Shown: positions 39,055-46,680 of the stretch, one piece after another
Position numbering within the stretch: the first letter of the stretch is position 1
Layout: every line of letters starts with the position of its first letter
Assembly (NCBI GenBank): GCA_903872075.1
Contig: CAIQJF010000016.1
Location: forward strand, 1-48,951
Length of the DNA: 48,951 bases
Reading direction: 5' to 3'
Source: an uncultured Caulobacteraceae bacterium
GTDB taxonomy: Bacteria; Pseudomonadota; Alphaproteobacteria; Caulobacterales; Caulobacteraceae
Translations under genes and position numbers: made by a program
Notes under the pieces: model-generated
The model's database searches: none
What the model was told of the DNA's origin: nothing
The model's input: only the letters and a program-made list of their open reading frames with translations

Positions 39055-39921
39055 ATGCGCCGCCCGACCCTAACCACCCTGATCCTCGCCGGCTTCGCCG
39101 TGGCCTCCGCCGCCCGGGCCGCCGACGCGCCGCCCGACCGCTCCGCCTGGTCGGTGTTCGATTCGACGCCGGTCGATCAGATGCGCGCCCTGTGCACCGA
39201 CCGGCCGACCAAATCGACCTCGCCCTGCACGGTCGACGCCGGCCATATCCAGATCGAGTCCGACCTGTTCAATGTCACCGGTGACCGGAGCGGCGGCGTG
39301 AACACCACCACCTGGATCGGCCCCAACCCGACCGTGAAACTCGGCCTCACCGACTCCGTCGATGTGGAGCTGAGCTGGGCGCCCTACGTCTCCGTCCTGG
39401 CCGTGGACCGCGCCTCGGGCGCGCGGACGCGCCAGTCCGGCGTCGGCGATGTCTATCTGAAGGCCAAATGGTCGCTGGTCGGGACTAATGGCGGGGCCAT
39501 CGCCTTCGGCCTGAGCCCCTATGTGAAGCTGCCCACCGCCTCGTCCGGCATCGGCAACGGCGCCGTCGAGGCGGGCCTGATTGCGCCGGTGAACATCAAC
39601 CTGCCGGCCGGCTTTTCCCTGGTCATCGATCCCGAGGTCGACCTGCTCAAGGACGCCGCCGGCGACGGACGCCACCTCAACACCTCCGGCCTCCTCAGCC
39701 TCAGCCGCGGCGTCTCCAAGACCCTAACCGCCTCGGCCGAGATCTGGACCGACACCAATTTCGACCCCCTGGGCTCCACCACCCAGGTCTCCGCCGACCT
39801 GGGCCTCGCCTTCGTCCCGCCCACTGCCCCGAACTGGCAGTGGGACGGCGGCGTCAACCTCGGCCTCAACCGCGGAACCCCCGCGGCCCAGGCCTACCTG
39901 GGCGTGTCGCGGCGGTTTTGA
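39055..39921 (+). CDS. Outer-membrane protein, MetA-pathway/transporter-like
   Basis: A 288-residue exported protein: signal peptide about residues 1-22 (ASAARAADA), then amphipathic beta strands and a C-terminal aromatic residue (GVSRRF), typical of outer-membrane barrels. Blocks such as IQIESDLFNVTGD, GVGDVYLKAKWSLVG and FGLSPYVKLPTAS resemble the phenol-degradation MetA-like (transporter) family. AAGGGGG precedes the ATG. It lies 17 bases after the dehydrogenase and may be part of the same transcript, suggesting an uptake role. The two Cys near residues 44 and 55 could pair. Confidence 0.75.
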   Translation: MRRPTLTTLILAGFAVASAARAADAPPDRSAWSVFDSTPVDQMRALCTDRPTKSTSPCTVDAGHIQIESDLFNVTGDRSGGVNTTTWIGPNPTVKLGLTDSVDVELSWAPYVSVLAVDRASGARTRQSGVGDVYLKAKWSLVGTNGGAIAFGLSPYVKLPTASSGIGNGAVEAGLIAPVNINLPAGFSLVIDPEVDLLKDAAGDGRHLNTSGLLSLSRGVSKTLTASAEIWTDTNFDPLGSTTQVSADLGLAFVPPTAPNWQWDGGVNLGLNRGTPAAQAYLGVSRRF

Positions 39922-40011
39922 AGATCGGCGCGCGTCCGTGGGGCTTCAGTCCGCCGGCAGGGGGTTGTGTCGCCTGGGTGGCGCCGACTCCGGCGTTGTC
40001 CGCTCCCCGGC

Positions 40012-41097
40012 TCAGCCCCCCGGCGGCAGCAGTTTGCGCGCCTGCAGATCGGTGAACCAGGCCTCGAACATCTCGATGCTGTCGACGCATTCGGCGAATC
40101 CGGCCCGTCGGATCTTGATCGTGCTCTCGAAGAACGGGAGGGGCGAGGAGAAGGCGGCGTCGGCGAATTCCCACGACGGGCCCACCAGCTCGTCCAGGCT
40201 GTAGGGCGCAAGGCCGTGAGTGGCGACGATCCGGTCCCAGACCGGCTGTTTGTCGCTCATCAGCACCGCCAGCGGCGCGGCCTGCGGCAGGCCAAGCTGC
40301 AGCCCGAAGGCGCGCGCCGCGGCCTGGAACACATCCGGAAAGGTGAACACGTCGCCGTTGGTCAGGTTGAAGATCTCGTCGGCGGCGGTTGTCGCATCCT
40401 GCGACCAGGCGATGGCGCGGGCCAGCAGCCGCGAATCCGTTGCCTCCGTCGGCGTCGCGGTGCGGCCCGGATAGGTCAGCGGCAGGCCCAGTTCGCGGCA
40501 GATCGCGGCATAGACCCCGATCGGGCTGAGGATGTTGATCGGACTGCCGATGGAGAAGCCGACGATGTACTGCGGCCGGAAGATGGTCCAACGCCACGAC
40601 GCCCGCGTCTGCCGCGCCCGGATCAGGTCTTCCTGCTGCCAGTAGAAGTTCGGATGCGGATGGCGCGGGGCGGCCTCCTTGCCCGGCAGGCTCACGGGTC
40701 CGAGGTGGCACCCATAGGCCTTGGCGCCCTGCAGAAGGGCGATGTGCTCAAGCGCCGGACTGGCCGCCTCGACCGCGTCCAGGAAGTTCTCCAGCATCCG
40801 GCCGTTGCCGGCGATCTGCTCGGCCTCGCCCCAGGTGGCGTTCGAACTCGAGCGGCCGTAGAGGGCGCAATAGACCGCGTGGGTGACGCCGCTGATCCCC
40901 GACAGGGCCGCCCGCGTGGCTTCGGCGTCGCAGAGATCGACCGAAATGAACCGCGCGCGGGTGGCGAAATCCGGCGGACGACGGGACAGGGCGATGACCT
41001 CGCAGTCCGCCTGCGCCTCGAAATGGTCGAGCACGGCGCGGCCGACGACGCCCAGCGCCCCGGCGATGATCACGGTCTTCGCCCTCGATTGCGCCAT
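40012..41097 (-). CDS. PRISE-type SDR (progesterone 5-beta-reductase/iridoid synthase-like)
   Basis: A 361-residue NAD(P)H-dependent short-chain dehydrogenase-like protein. The start ATG at 41097 is preceded by a strong GGAGGA; the open frame continues upstream without support. It has the nucleotide loop IIAGALGVVGRAVLDHF (residues 10-26), LLQGAKAYGCHLGP and HPNFYWQQEDLIRARQ, where FYxxxED matches the pattern of PRISE enzymes. These reduce activated carbon-carbon double bonds in plants and bacteria. Substrate unknown; an enone is plausible. Confidence 0.85.
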   Translation of the reverse strand: MAQSRAKTVIIAGALGVVGRAVLDHFEAQADCEVIALSRRPPDFATRARFISVDLCDAEATRAALSGISGVTHAVYCALYGRSSSNATWGEAEQIAGNGRMLENFLDAVEAASPALEHIALLQGAKAYGCHLGPVSLPGKEAAPRHPHPNFYWQQEDLIRARQTRASWRWTIFRPQYIVGFSIGSPINILSPIGVYAAICRELGLPLTYPGRTATPTEATDSRLLARAIAWSQDATTAADEIFNLTNGDVFTFPDVFQAAARAFGLQLGLPQAAPLAVLMSDKQPVWDRIVATHGLAPYSLDELVGPSWEFADAAFSSPLPFFESTIKIRRAGFAECVDSIEMFEAWFTDLQARKLLPPGG

Positions 41098-41288
41098 AGG
41101 CGATCCTCCCCGTCGGTGTGTTCGCGGTGTGGCCGCCTTCTGTTGCGCGGCGCCCTGTGTCGAGGTTAGCGGACGCCGAGGGCTGCCGCAGCATCTGAAA
41201 ACGTTTGCGTGACGCTGTCGATTTCCGAACACTCCGTTCGTCGTGTCGACACGTGGCCGATGACGCGGCTCAGATCAGCAGACAGGCA

Positions 41289-41648
41289 ATGCGGGTGATG
41301 GTGTTCGTCAAGGCGACCGAGGACAGCGAGGAGGGCTTCGTGGACGACGCCTGGTCGGCCGAGATGATGGCGGCCATGGGCCGGTTCAACGATGAGCTGC
41401 GGGCGGCAGGCGTGCTGATCATGGCCGATGGCCTCAAGCCCACCTCGGAGGCCAAGCGCGTGGCGTTCGACGGCCCTGGCCGCACGGTCATCGACGGACC
41501 TTTCGCCGAGACCCGCGAACTGGTGGCCGGGTTCTGGCTTTGGGAGGTCAAGGACATGGACGAGGCGGTCGCCTGGGTGAAGCGCTGCCCCAATCCCATG
41601 CGGACCGCGAGCGAGATCGATATCCGGCCGCTGTTCGACCGGGACTAG
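41289..41648 (+). CDS. YciI-like (DGPF domain) protein
   Basis: A 119-residue protein of the YCII/DGPF family, a dimeric ferredoxin-like fold of unknown function. It begins MRVMVFVKATEDSEEGF and has the signature VIDGPFAETRELVAGFWLWEV. The ATG at 41289 was chosen because the family starts at this point; the frame is open further up but without support. Such genes often lie near ECF sigma factors, but none is present here. Confidence 0.88.
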   Translation: MRVMVFVKATEDSEEGFVDDAWSAEMMAAMGRFNDELRAAGVLIMADGLKPTSEAKRVAFDGPGRTVIDGPFAETRELVAGFWLWEVKDMDEAVAWVKRCPNPMRTASEIDIRPLFDRD

Positions 41649-41672
41649 CGGCCCTGACGCCCGCCCCGGCCG

Positions 41673-42593
41673 TCACTTCGCTGGCGCGGCGGCCGGCGGC
41701 AGGGCGAACTCGAGCAGGGTCCCGGCCGCGGTGAACGGCACGCTCAGGTGGGTCTGCCCCTCGAACACCTTTGAGCCGACCATATAGCCCGGCGCGCCCT
41801 TGAGGCCTGAGAGCCTGCTGGCCAGGGCCGACGCATTGCTGACCATCATGAAGGCGTCAGGCTTCAGCTGCTCGCTCGCGCCCACGCCGATGAACACGTG
41901 CGGCGCGATTTTCCCGGCCGCCACCTGAGCGGCGAAGGCCGGCTCGTCCTTCAGCACCACGCGATCGTCCCACCAGATCGACGGGCTGAGCGCCAGCCAG
42001 GTCTGGAAGGCGCCCGGATGGGTGAACAGGGCGTGCAGGACGAACAGCCCGCCGAGCGAATGGCCGAACAGGATCGACCGCGCCGGGTTGACGGGCGCGG
42101 CGGCGGCGACGCGCGGCGCGACCTCTGTCAGGATCACCTTCAGAAACTGATCGGCGCCGGCGTAGCTCGGGGCTGACCCGGTCATGGCCTTGGTCTCGGC
42201 GCTGTCCGCCGCCGTGCCCGCCGTCGGGGTGAGATCAAAGTCCCGGCGCACCAGCGCCACCCGCATGTCGTCCTGGGCGTCGGGATAGCCGATCCCCACC
42301 ACCACCGCGGGCTCCAGTTCCTGGCCGATGGTCCGCAGGCGGGCGGCCATGGCGAACGCGCCGAAATAGGTGTCGCCATCGAGGACGTAGAGCACCGGAT
42401 AGCCGGCCTTGGGCGGCGGGGCGAACGGGATGGCGATCTGGACGCGATAGGTGTGGCCGTCCACCGCCGAGGTGAAGTCGACCTGGCGGGACATGGGAAC
42501 GGCGGCTGGGGTGCTGGCCGGCGGCGCTGCCTGAGCCCGAACGCTGGTGACGGCGCAGCACGAGAACAGCGCTACAAGGAGGAGGTGTCTCAT
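41673..42593 (-). CDS. Exported alpha/beta hydrolase (IroE/Fes-like esterase)
   Basis: A 306-residue protein with a signal peptide (about residues 1-20, VTSVRAQ) and an esterase-type alpha/beta hydrolase fold. The nucleophile elbow is ILFGHSLGGLFVLHAL, followed by LSPSIWWDDRVV. The late VFEGQTHLSVPF supplies the His. These blocks are typical of the putative-esterase family that includes siderophore esterases such as IroE and BesA. No siderophore genes are nearby, so the substrate is open. Start ATG 42593 chosen at the signal peptide; it is divergent from the DUF4112 gene. Confidence 0.85.
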   Translation of the reverse strand: MRHLLLVALFSCCAVTSVRAQAAPPASTPAAVPMSRQVDFTSAVDGHTYRVQIAIPFAPPPKAGYPVLYVLDGDTYFGAFAMAARLRTIGQELEPAVVVGIGYPDAQDDMRVALVRRDFDLTPTAGTAADSAETKAMTGSAPSYAGADQFLKVILTEVAPRVAAAAPVNPARSILFGHSLGGLFVLHALFTHPGAFQTWLALSPSIWWDDRVVLKDEPAFAAQVAAGKIAPHVFIGVGASEQLKPDAFMMVSNASALASRLSGLKGAPGYMVGSKVFEGQTHLSVPFTAAGTLLEFALPPAAAPAK

Positions 42594-42775
42594 ATGCGAA
42601 GATCCCTGGCCGAACGCCTTAGCGCCGACACTACGCGGTCCAGGATCAATGACCAGTCTGCCGGCCTCGGTGCGCCGTGATCCAAGGCTCAGGTTGCAAT
42701 CGCGCAAAACCGCACGATCTTGCACTCATGTCAGGGGCGGGCTTCGTTCGCGGCTGACGAATTCTGGAGACAGGC

Positions 42776-43186
42776 ATGCCTTCCACCGACCGCGACCTCC
42801 GCGCCATCCGAGACAGTGTCAGCTGGGTCGGACGCCTCTCGGACAACCTCATCCGTGTCGGACCGTTCAGCCTCGGGATCGACGGGGTGCTGAGCTGGAT
42901 CCCGGGCGTCGGGGAAATCTACAGCGTCGCCGCGGGCGGATTCATCGTCCTGCAAGGCGCCCGCGCCGGCGTTCCGCTGCCCACCCTGGCTGCGGCGGCG
43001 GCCTTGATCGCCTGTCGTACCCTGTTCAGCGCCGCACCGGTCGCCGGCGCGGCGTTCGCCGATGTGTTCACGGCTCACAAATGGGCCGCCGCCCTGATCG
43101 TTCGCGCCATCGACTTCAAACTGGGGGCGTCGGTGCCTTCGGCGCGCTGGCCAATGTGGGCCATGGCGACGCCGCGCGCGGCGTGA
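42776..43186 (+). CDS. DUF4112 family small membrane protein
   Basis: A 136-residue protein. GIDGVLSWIPGVGEIYSVAAGG (about residues 35-56) and VPLPTLAAAAALIACRTLFS are typical of DUF4112, a small family with two membrane segments. SAAPVAGAAFADVFTAHKWAA completes the conserved part. The last 20 residues (SVPSARWPMWAMATPRAA) do not look conserved, and the other reading frame here reads like an extension of the methyltransferase. GGAGACAGG precedes the ATG. Overlaps the methyltransferase. Function unknown. Confidence 0.75.
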   Translation: MPSTDRDLRAIRDSVSWVGRLSDNLIRVGPFSLGIDGVLSWIPGVGEIYSVAAGGFIVLQGARAGVPLPTLAAAAALIACRTLFSAAPVAGAAFADVFTAHKWAAALIVRAIDFKLGASVPSARWPMWAMATPRAA

Positions 43187-44070
43187 ACCGCGCCCTCGCC
43201 GAAGCCGCCTGGGCCGAGGTGCGCGAGCCGCTGGACCGGCAGCTCTCGCCTCTGGGCGCGATCGGCACGCTGTTTCCGGAGCCCGGAGAAGATGTGCTGG
43301 ATGTCGGCTGCGGGACCGGACAGACCCTGCTCCAGCTGGCCGCGATGGTCGGCCCCTCCGGGTCGGTGGTCGGTCTCGATATCGCGCCCCGGCTCCTTGC
43401 GATCGCTCGCGAGAGGGCCGCCGCTCACCCCAACATCAGCTTCATCGAGGCTGACGCCCAGACCGTGCGCCTGCCCGCCGCCGGCTTCGACGCGATCTAT
43501 TCTCGCTTCGGGGTTATGGCCTTCGCCGATCCCGTGGCGGCCTTCAGCAATCTGCGCAACGCCCTGAGGTTCGGCGGCCGGCTCGTTTTCGTCTGCTGGC
43601 GCGCCCTGGCTCACAACGAGCTCGATCACGCGCCGCTGCGCGCGGCGGGGCTGGAGCACCTGGCCGACATGACCCCGTTCTCTTTTTCGGATCACAATTA
43701 TGTCGTTAGGGTTCTCAGGAACGCCGGTTTCAGCGACATCGCCGCCGACGTCCGTAACAGCTGGGTGAGCTGCGGCGGGGTGGACGAGACGCTCGCCGTG
43801 GCGCTGGCGGTCGGGCCGCAGGGCCGAATTCTGCGGGAAAACCCGGATCTACGGCCAGAGGCCGAACCGCGGGTCCGCCGGATGCTCGAGTCCCGCGCCA
43901 GCGGTGGCTATGTGGAGTTCAGGGCGGCCACCTGGGTCGTGACCGCGTGGGCGGACGGCAGCCAGCTGCAGTCGCTCCTCAAACGCCGCCGCTACATGCT
44001 CTCACGTGTCAGCCGCCAAACGAACGCAGCGGAAACCGGGTCAGGCGACGCGACGACGGAGCCTTCATGA
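43156..44070 (+). CDS. Class I SAM-dependent methyltransferase (UbiE-like)
   Basis: A methyltransferase of about 304 residues. It has EDVLDVGCGTGQTLLQLAAM (motif I), VVGLDIAPRLLAIARERAAA (motif II), FIEADAQTVRLPAAGFDAIY and FGGRLVFVCWRALAHNEL. The substrate is unknown. The start is uncertain: GTG 43156 fits the usual length before the conserved AAWAEVREPLDRQLSPLG, while GTG 43183 would give a 4-base GTGA overlap with the DUF4112 stop. The frame is open far upstream in the DUF4112 region. The 3' end overlaps the opposite-strand lipoprotein gene by 62 bases. Confidence 0.82.
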   Translation: MGHGDAARGVNRALAEAAWAEVREPLDRQLSPLGAIGTLFPEPGEDVLDVGCGTGQTLLQLAAMVGPSGSVVGLDIAPRLLAIARERAAAHPNISFIEADAQTVRLPAAGFDAIYSRFGVMAFADPVAAFSNLRNALRFGGRLVFVCWRALAHNELDHAPLRAAGLEHLADMTPFSFSDHNYVVRVLRNAGFSDIAADVRNSWVSCGGVDETLAVALAVGPQGRILRENPDLRPEAEPRVRRMLESRASGGYVEFRAATWVVTAWADGSQLQSLLKRRRYMLSRVSRQTNAAETGSGDATTEPS

Positions 44071-44467
44071 TCCGGCTCTCCAGGGATGAGCAGTCCATGT
44101 CGTCGCGCGAACAGACCACGAGCCTCACGTCGCTCTGCACTGTCCCCTCCGGCGTGTAGTCGCTGTTGGCGCCGCGGTAGTCCACGTGGTCGCCGACCAC
44201 GGCGATCTTGCCGTCCGAGGTCCAGCCAACCATGCCGTTCGTCACATGCCCGAACGTCGCCGTTTCGGAATCGGTCTTCCGCCCGTGGCTGACAAACAGC
44301 ACCAGTTGTCCGTCGATCGTGCCCCTCGGCTCAAAACCCTTCAAGGTGATGCTGTGCTGGCCGTCGGAAGAGGGAATGACATGGGTGAAGTCCGGCGCGC
44401 GTTTCTGGCAGGCGGCCAGGCCCAACGCGGCGGCCAGTATCAAACCCGCCGTCCACCGGCCTCTCAA
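44009..44467 (-). CDS. Small lipoprotein of unknown function
   Basis: A 152-residue predicted lipoprotein: basic start, hydrophobic stretch LILAAALGLAAC with the lipobox Cys at residue 20, then a beta-rich mature part (HSITLKGFEPRGTIDGQLVLF, KIAVVGDHVDYRGANSDY). Two Cys near residues 125 and 131 flank an acidic loop. The start is TTG, overlapping the stop of the DsbA-like gene as TTGA, so translation is probably coupled. Family not recognised. The convergent 62-base overlap with the methyltransferase gene is large. Confidence 0.7.
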   Translation of the reverse strand: MRGRWTAGLILAAALGLAACQKRAPDFTHVIPSSDGQHSITLKGFEPRGTIDGQLVLFVSHGRKTDSETATFGHVTNGMVGWTSDGKIAVVGDHVDYRGANSDYTPEGTVQSDVRLVVCSRDDMDCSSLESRIMKAPSSRRLTRFPLRSFGG

Positions 44468-45198
44468 GATTTCCCTCGCGCCCGCGCCTTGGCCAGCCCC
44501 TGCGCCAGGCCCTCCATGTCCTCGCCCATGATGATCTCATCGCCGACGATGAAGGCCGGTGTGCCGCCCAGGGCGAGCTTGGTGAAGAGGACATTGGTGC
44601 GGGCCAGATGTGCGTCGGCGGCGCCTTTCCTGTCCGGCGCCAGGTCCTCGCGTTTCGCGCCCATGCGCAGGGCGATGCGGTCGATGGCCGAATCCTCCAG
44701 GGGCCGGGTCTGCATGAAGGCGGCGTAGGCGCCCAAGGAATCGCCTCCGGCGCGTTTCACCGCCAGGGCGGCGCGGGCGGCATGTTCGGAGGTAGGCCCG
44801 AAGATCGGCATCTCCTTGAACACGAAGCGCACGTCGGGATTGGCGCGGATCAGGGCAAGCAGTTTGGGGGCCACATTGGCGCAGTGCGGGCAGCGATAGT
44901 CGTAGAACTCGGTGACGGTGATCGCTCCGCCCGGATTGGCGACGAAATCGTCGGGGTCGTGCTCCACCCCGGGCCGCAGGCTGGGCAGCAGGGCCTGCGC
45001 CTGACGCTGCTCGGCGTCGGCATTGGCCGCCAGCTTGGCGTCGAGCTTCTGGCTGACCTCCTGCAGGACTTCGGGGTGGCTCAGCAGATAGGCCCGCACC
45101 CTCTGGCCGAAGGCCGCGTCATCGGCGGGCTTGCCCTGACAGGCGGTCAGAGCGAGGCCGGCCAAGAGCGCGGTGATCAGTCCGTCAATCCGCCTCAT
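44464..45198 (-). CDS. DsbA-family thiol-disulfide oxidoreductase, lipoprotein
   Basis: A 244-residue protein with a lipoprotein signal peptide (LAGLALTAC, Cys20) and a Com1/DsbA thioredoxin-like domain. The active site is CPHC at residues 103-106 (in YDYRCPHCANVAPK), and the cis-proline is in GGTPAFIVGD. A helical segment (about 25-75) precedes the domain, as in ScsC/Com1-type enzymes that often oligomerise. It is predicted to handle disulfides in the periplasm. It overlaps the BepA-like gene by 4 bases and the small lipoprotein gene by 3 bases. Confidence 0.92.
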   Translation of the reverse strand: MRRIDGLITALLAGLALTACQGKPADDAAFGQRVRAYLLSHPEVLQEVSQKLDAKLAANADAEQRQAQALLPSLRPGVEHDPDDFVANPGGAITVTEFYDYRCPHCANVAPKLLALIRANPDVRFVFKEMPIFGPTSEHAARAALAVKRAGGDSLGAYAAFMQTRPLEDSAIDRIALRMGAKREDLAPDRKGAADAHLARTNVLFTKLALGGTPAFIVGDEIIMGEDMEGLAQGLAKARARGKS

Positions 45199-46586
45199 CC
45201 GGTGACGCCCAGTTCCTTGAGCTGCGCCGGGGTGGGCTTCGAGGCCAGGATGATATCGGTCGCGCGCCGCCATTCCGGCGAATCCTTCTTCAGCGTTTCC
45301 CGCGCATGCACCGCGAAGGTGCGCGCCTCCAGAAGCTGGCCGAGATAGAAGTTCTGCTCGGCCGCCGCCAGTCGCGCCATGCCCGGCAGGTTCTGGGCGT
45401 CATAGGCCTCCGAGAGCAGCCGCCAGGCCAGGGCGTTGTCCGGCTCCACGCCCAGCGCCCGGCGGATCTGTTTGATGGCCTCGTCCAGTTTGGATGGATC
45501 GTTCACGGCGATCAGGGTCTGGCCCAGGTTGACCCGCAGCAGAGGTGCGGCGGGCATCAGTTCCACCGAGCGGCGATGCGCCGGCTCGGCCTCCTTGGCC
45601 CGCCCGGCCTCGAACAGCACCTGGCCCTTCAGCTCCCACAGATAGGGGTTCGTGGGCTGTTCGGCGATCAGGGCGTCGATGGCGCGCAGGGCGGCTTCCG
45701 TCTCGGTCTGACGATAGAGCGAGATCGCCCGGGCGTAGCGGGCCGGGAAGGAATGGTCGCTGTCCGGATAGTCGCCCATGATCTGGCCCGCGCCGGCGAG
45801 GAAGCCCTCCAGCTTGGCCTTCATCAGCGCGTGCTTGGCGATCGACTCCGGCGTGTCCTCCGCGCCGTAGTGGGCCTGTTGTTCCACCCGCGCGGACAGC
45901 GCCTGAATGCGGTCGTCGGTCAGGGGGTGGTCGCGGAAGAACGGGTATTTCTTCTCGTCGTCGAACACTTCCTGATAGCGGAAATTATTGAAGAATTCGA
46001 CCAGGCCACGGCCTGAGAGCCCGGCCTTCTCGATATAGGTGGCGGCAGCCTGGTCGGCGCGGGATTCCTGCTCGCGCGAATAGCCCAGCATGGAGATCTC
46101 GCCGAAATAGGTCGAGGAGAACACCAGGCTCGCCGCCGCGTCCGGCGCCCCGGCCAGGGCCGCCAGCACGCCGAGGCCGATGCCGATCAGCATCGGACCC
46201 ATGGCGGCGCGACCCATGGCGCCGGACCTGGCGATATGGCCGCCGGCGATGTGGCCGGTCTCGTGGGCCATCACGCCGATCAGCTGGTTGGGCGATTTGG
46301 TCTCGAGAATCAGGCCGGTGTTGACGAACAGCTGCTGGCCGCCGGCCGAGAAGGCGTTGAGCTGCGGATCGGCCACCAGATGGATCTGCACCGACCGGGG
46401 ATTGAGCCCCGCGGCCGTGAACACCGGATCGGCGTCGTCGTGCAGGATCGCCTCGATCTCGGTGTCGCGAATGATCGAGACGCCGCCATCGGCCAGGGCG
46501 TGACTGGTGGGCGCCAGCACCTGAACCGTGATGGCCAGGGCCGCGACGGCGGCATTCAGACGGATGCGGCGCTTGGGAGCGGTCAA
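45195..46586 (-). CDS. bepA: BepA-like M48 metalloprotease with TPR repeats
   Basis: A 463-residue periplasmic zinc protease: signal peptide (about 1-32, SHALAD), then an M48 domain with HETGH at 108-112 (zinc ligands His108, His112, catalytic Glu109) and a third ligand in SREQESRADQAA. The C-terminal half (about 270-463) carries TPR-like helices (for example NPYLWELKGQVLFEAGRAKEAE). BepA degrades or assists outer-membrane proteins such as LptD and works near the BAM complex, so envelope quality control is likely. It is the first gene of a three-gene operon and lies 94 bases downstream of rne. Confidence 0.92.
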   Translation of the reverse strand: MTAPKRRIRLNAAVAALAITVQVLAPTSHALADGGVSIIRDTEIEAILHDDADPVFTAAGLNPRSVQIHLVADPQLNAFSAGGQQLFVNTGLILETKSPNQLIGVMAHETGHIAGGHIARSGAMGRAAMGPMLIGIGLGVLAALAGAPDAAASLVFSSTYFGEISMLGYSREQESRADQAAATYIEKAGLSGRGLVEFFNNFRYQEVFDDEKKYPFFRDHPLTDDRIQALSARVEQQAHYGAEDTPESIAKHALMKAKLEGFLAGAGQIMGDYPDSDHSFPARYARAISLYRQTETEAALRAIDALIAEQPTNPYLWELKGQVLFEAGRAKEAEPAHRRSVELMPAAPLLRVNLGQTLIAVNDPSKLDEAIKQIRRALGVEPDNALAWRLLSEAYDAQNLPGMARLAAAEQNFYLGQLLEARTFAVHARETLKKDSPEWRRATDIILASKPTPAQLKELGVTG

Positions 46587-46680
46587 CAGAGGCGTTCCAA
46601 AATCTCCCCCCGGCGACGTCCCACTTGCATCCTACCGGCTTGACCGCCGGCGCCGCAATGACGCGGCGCCGGACGATGCG

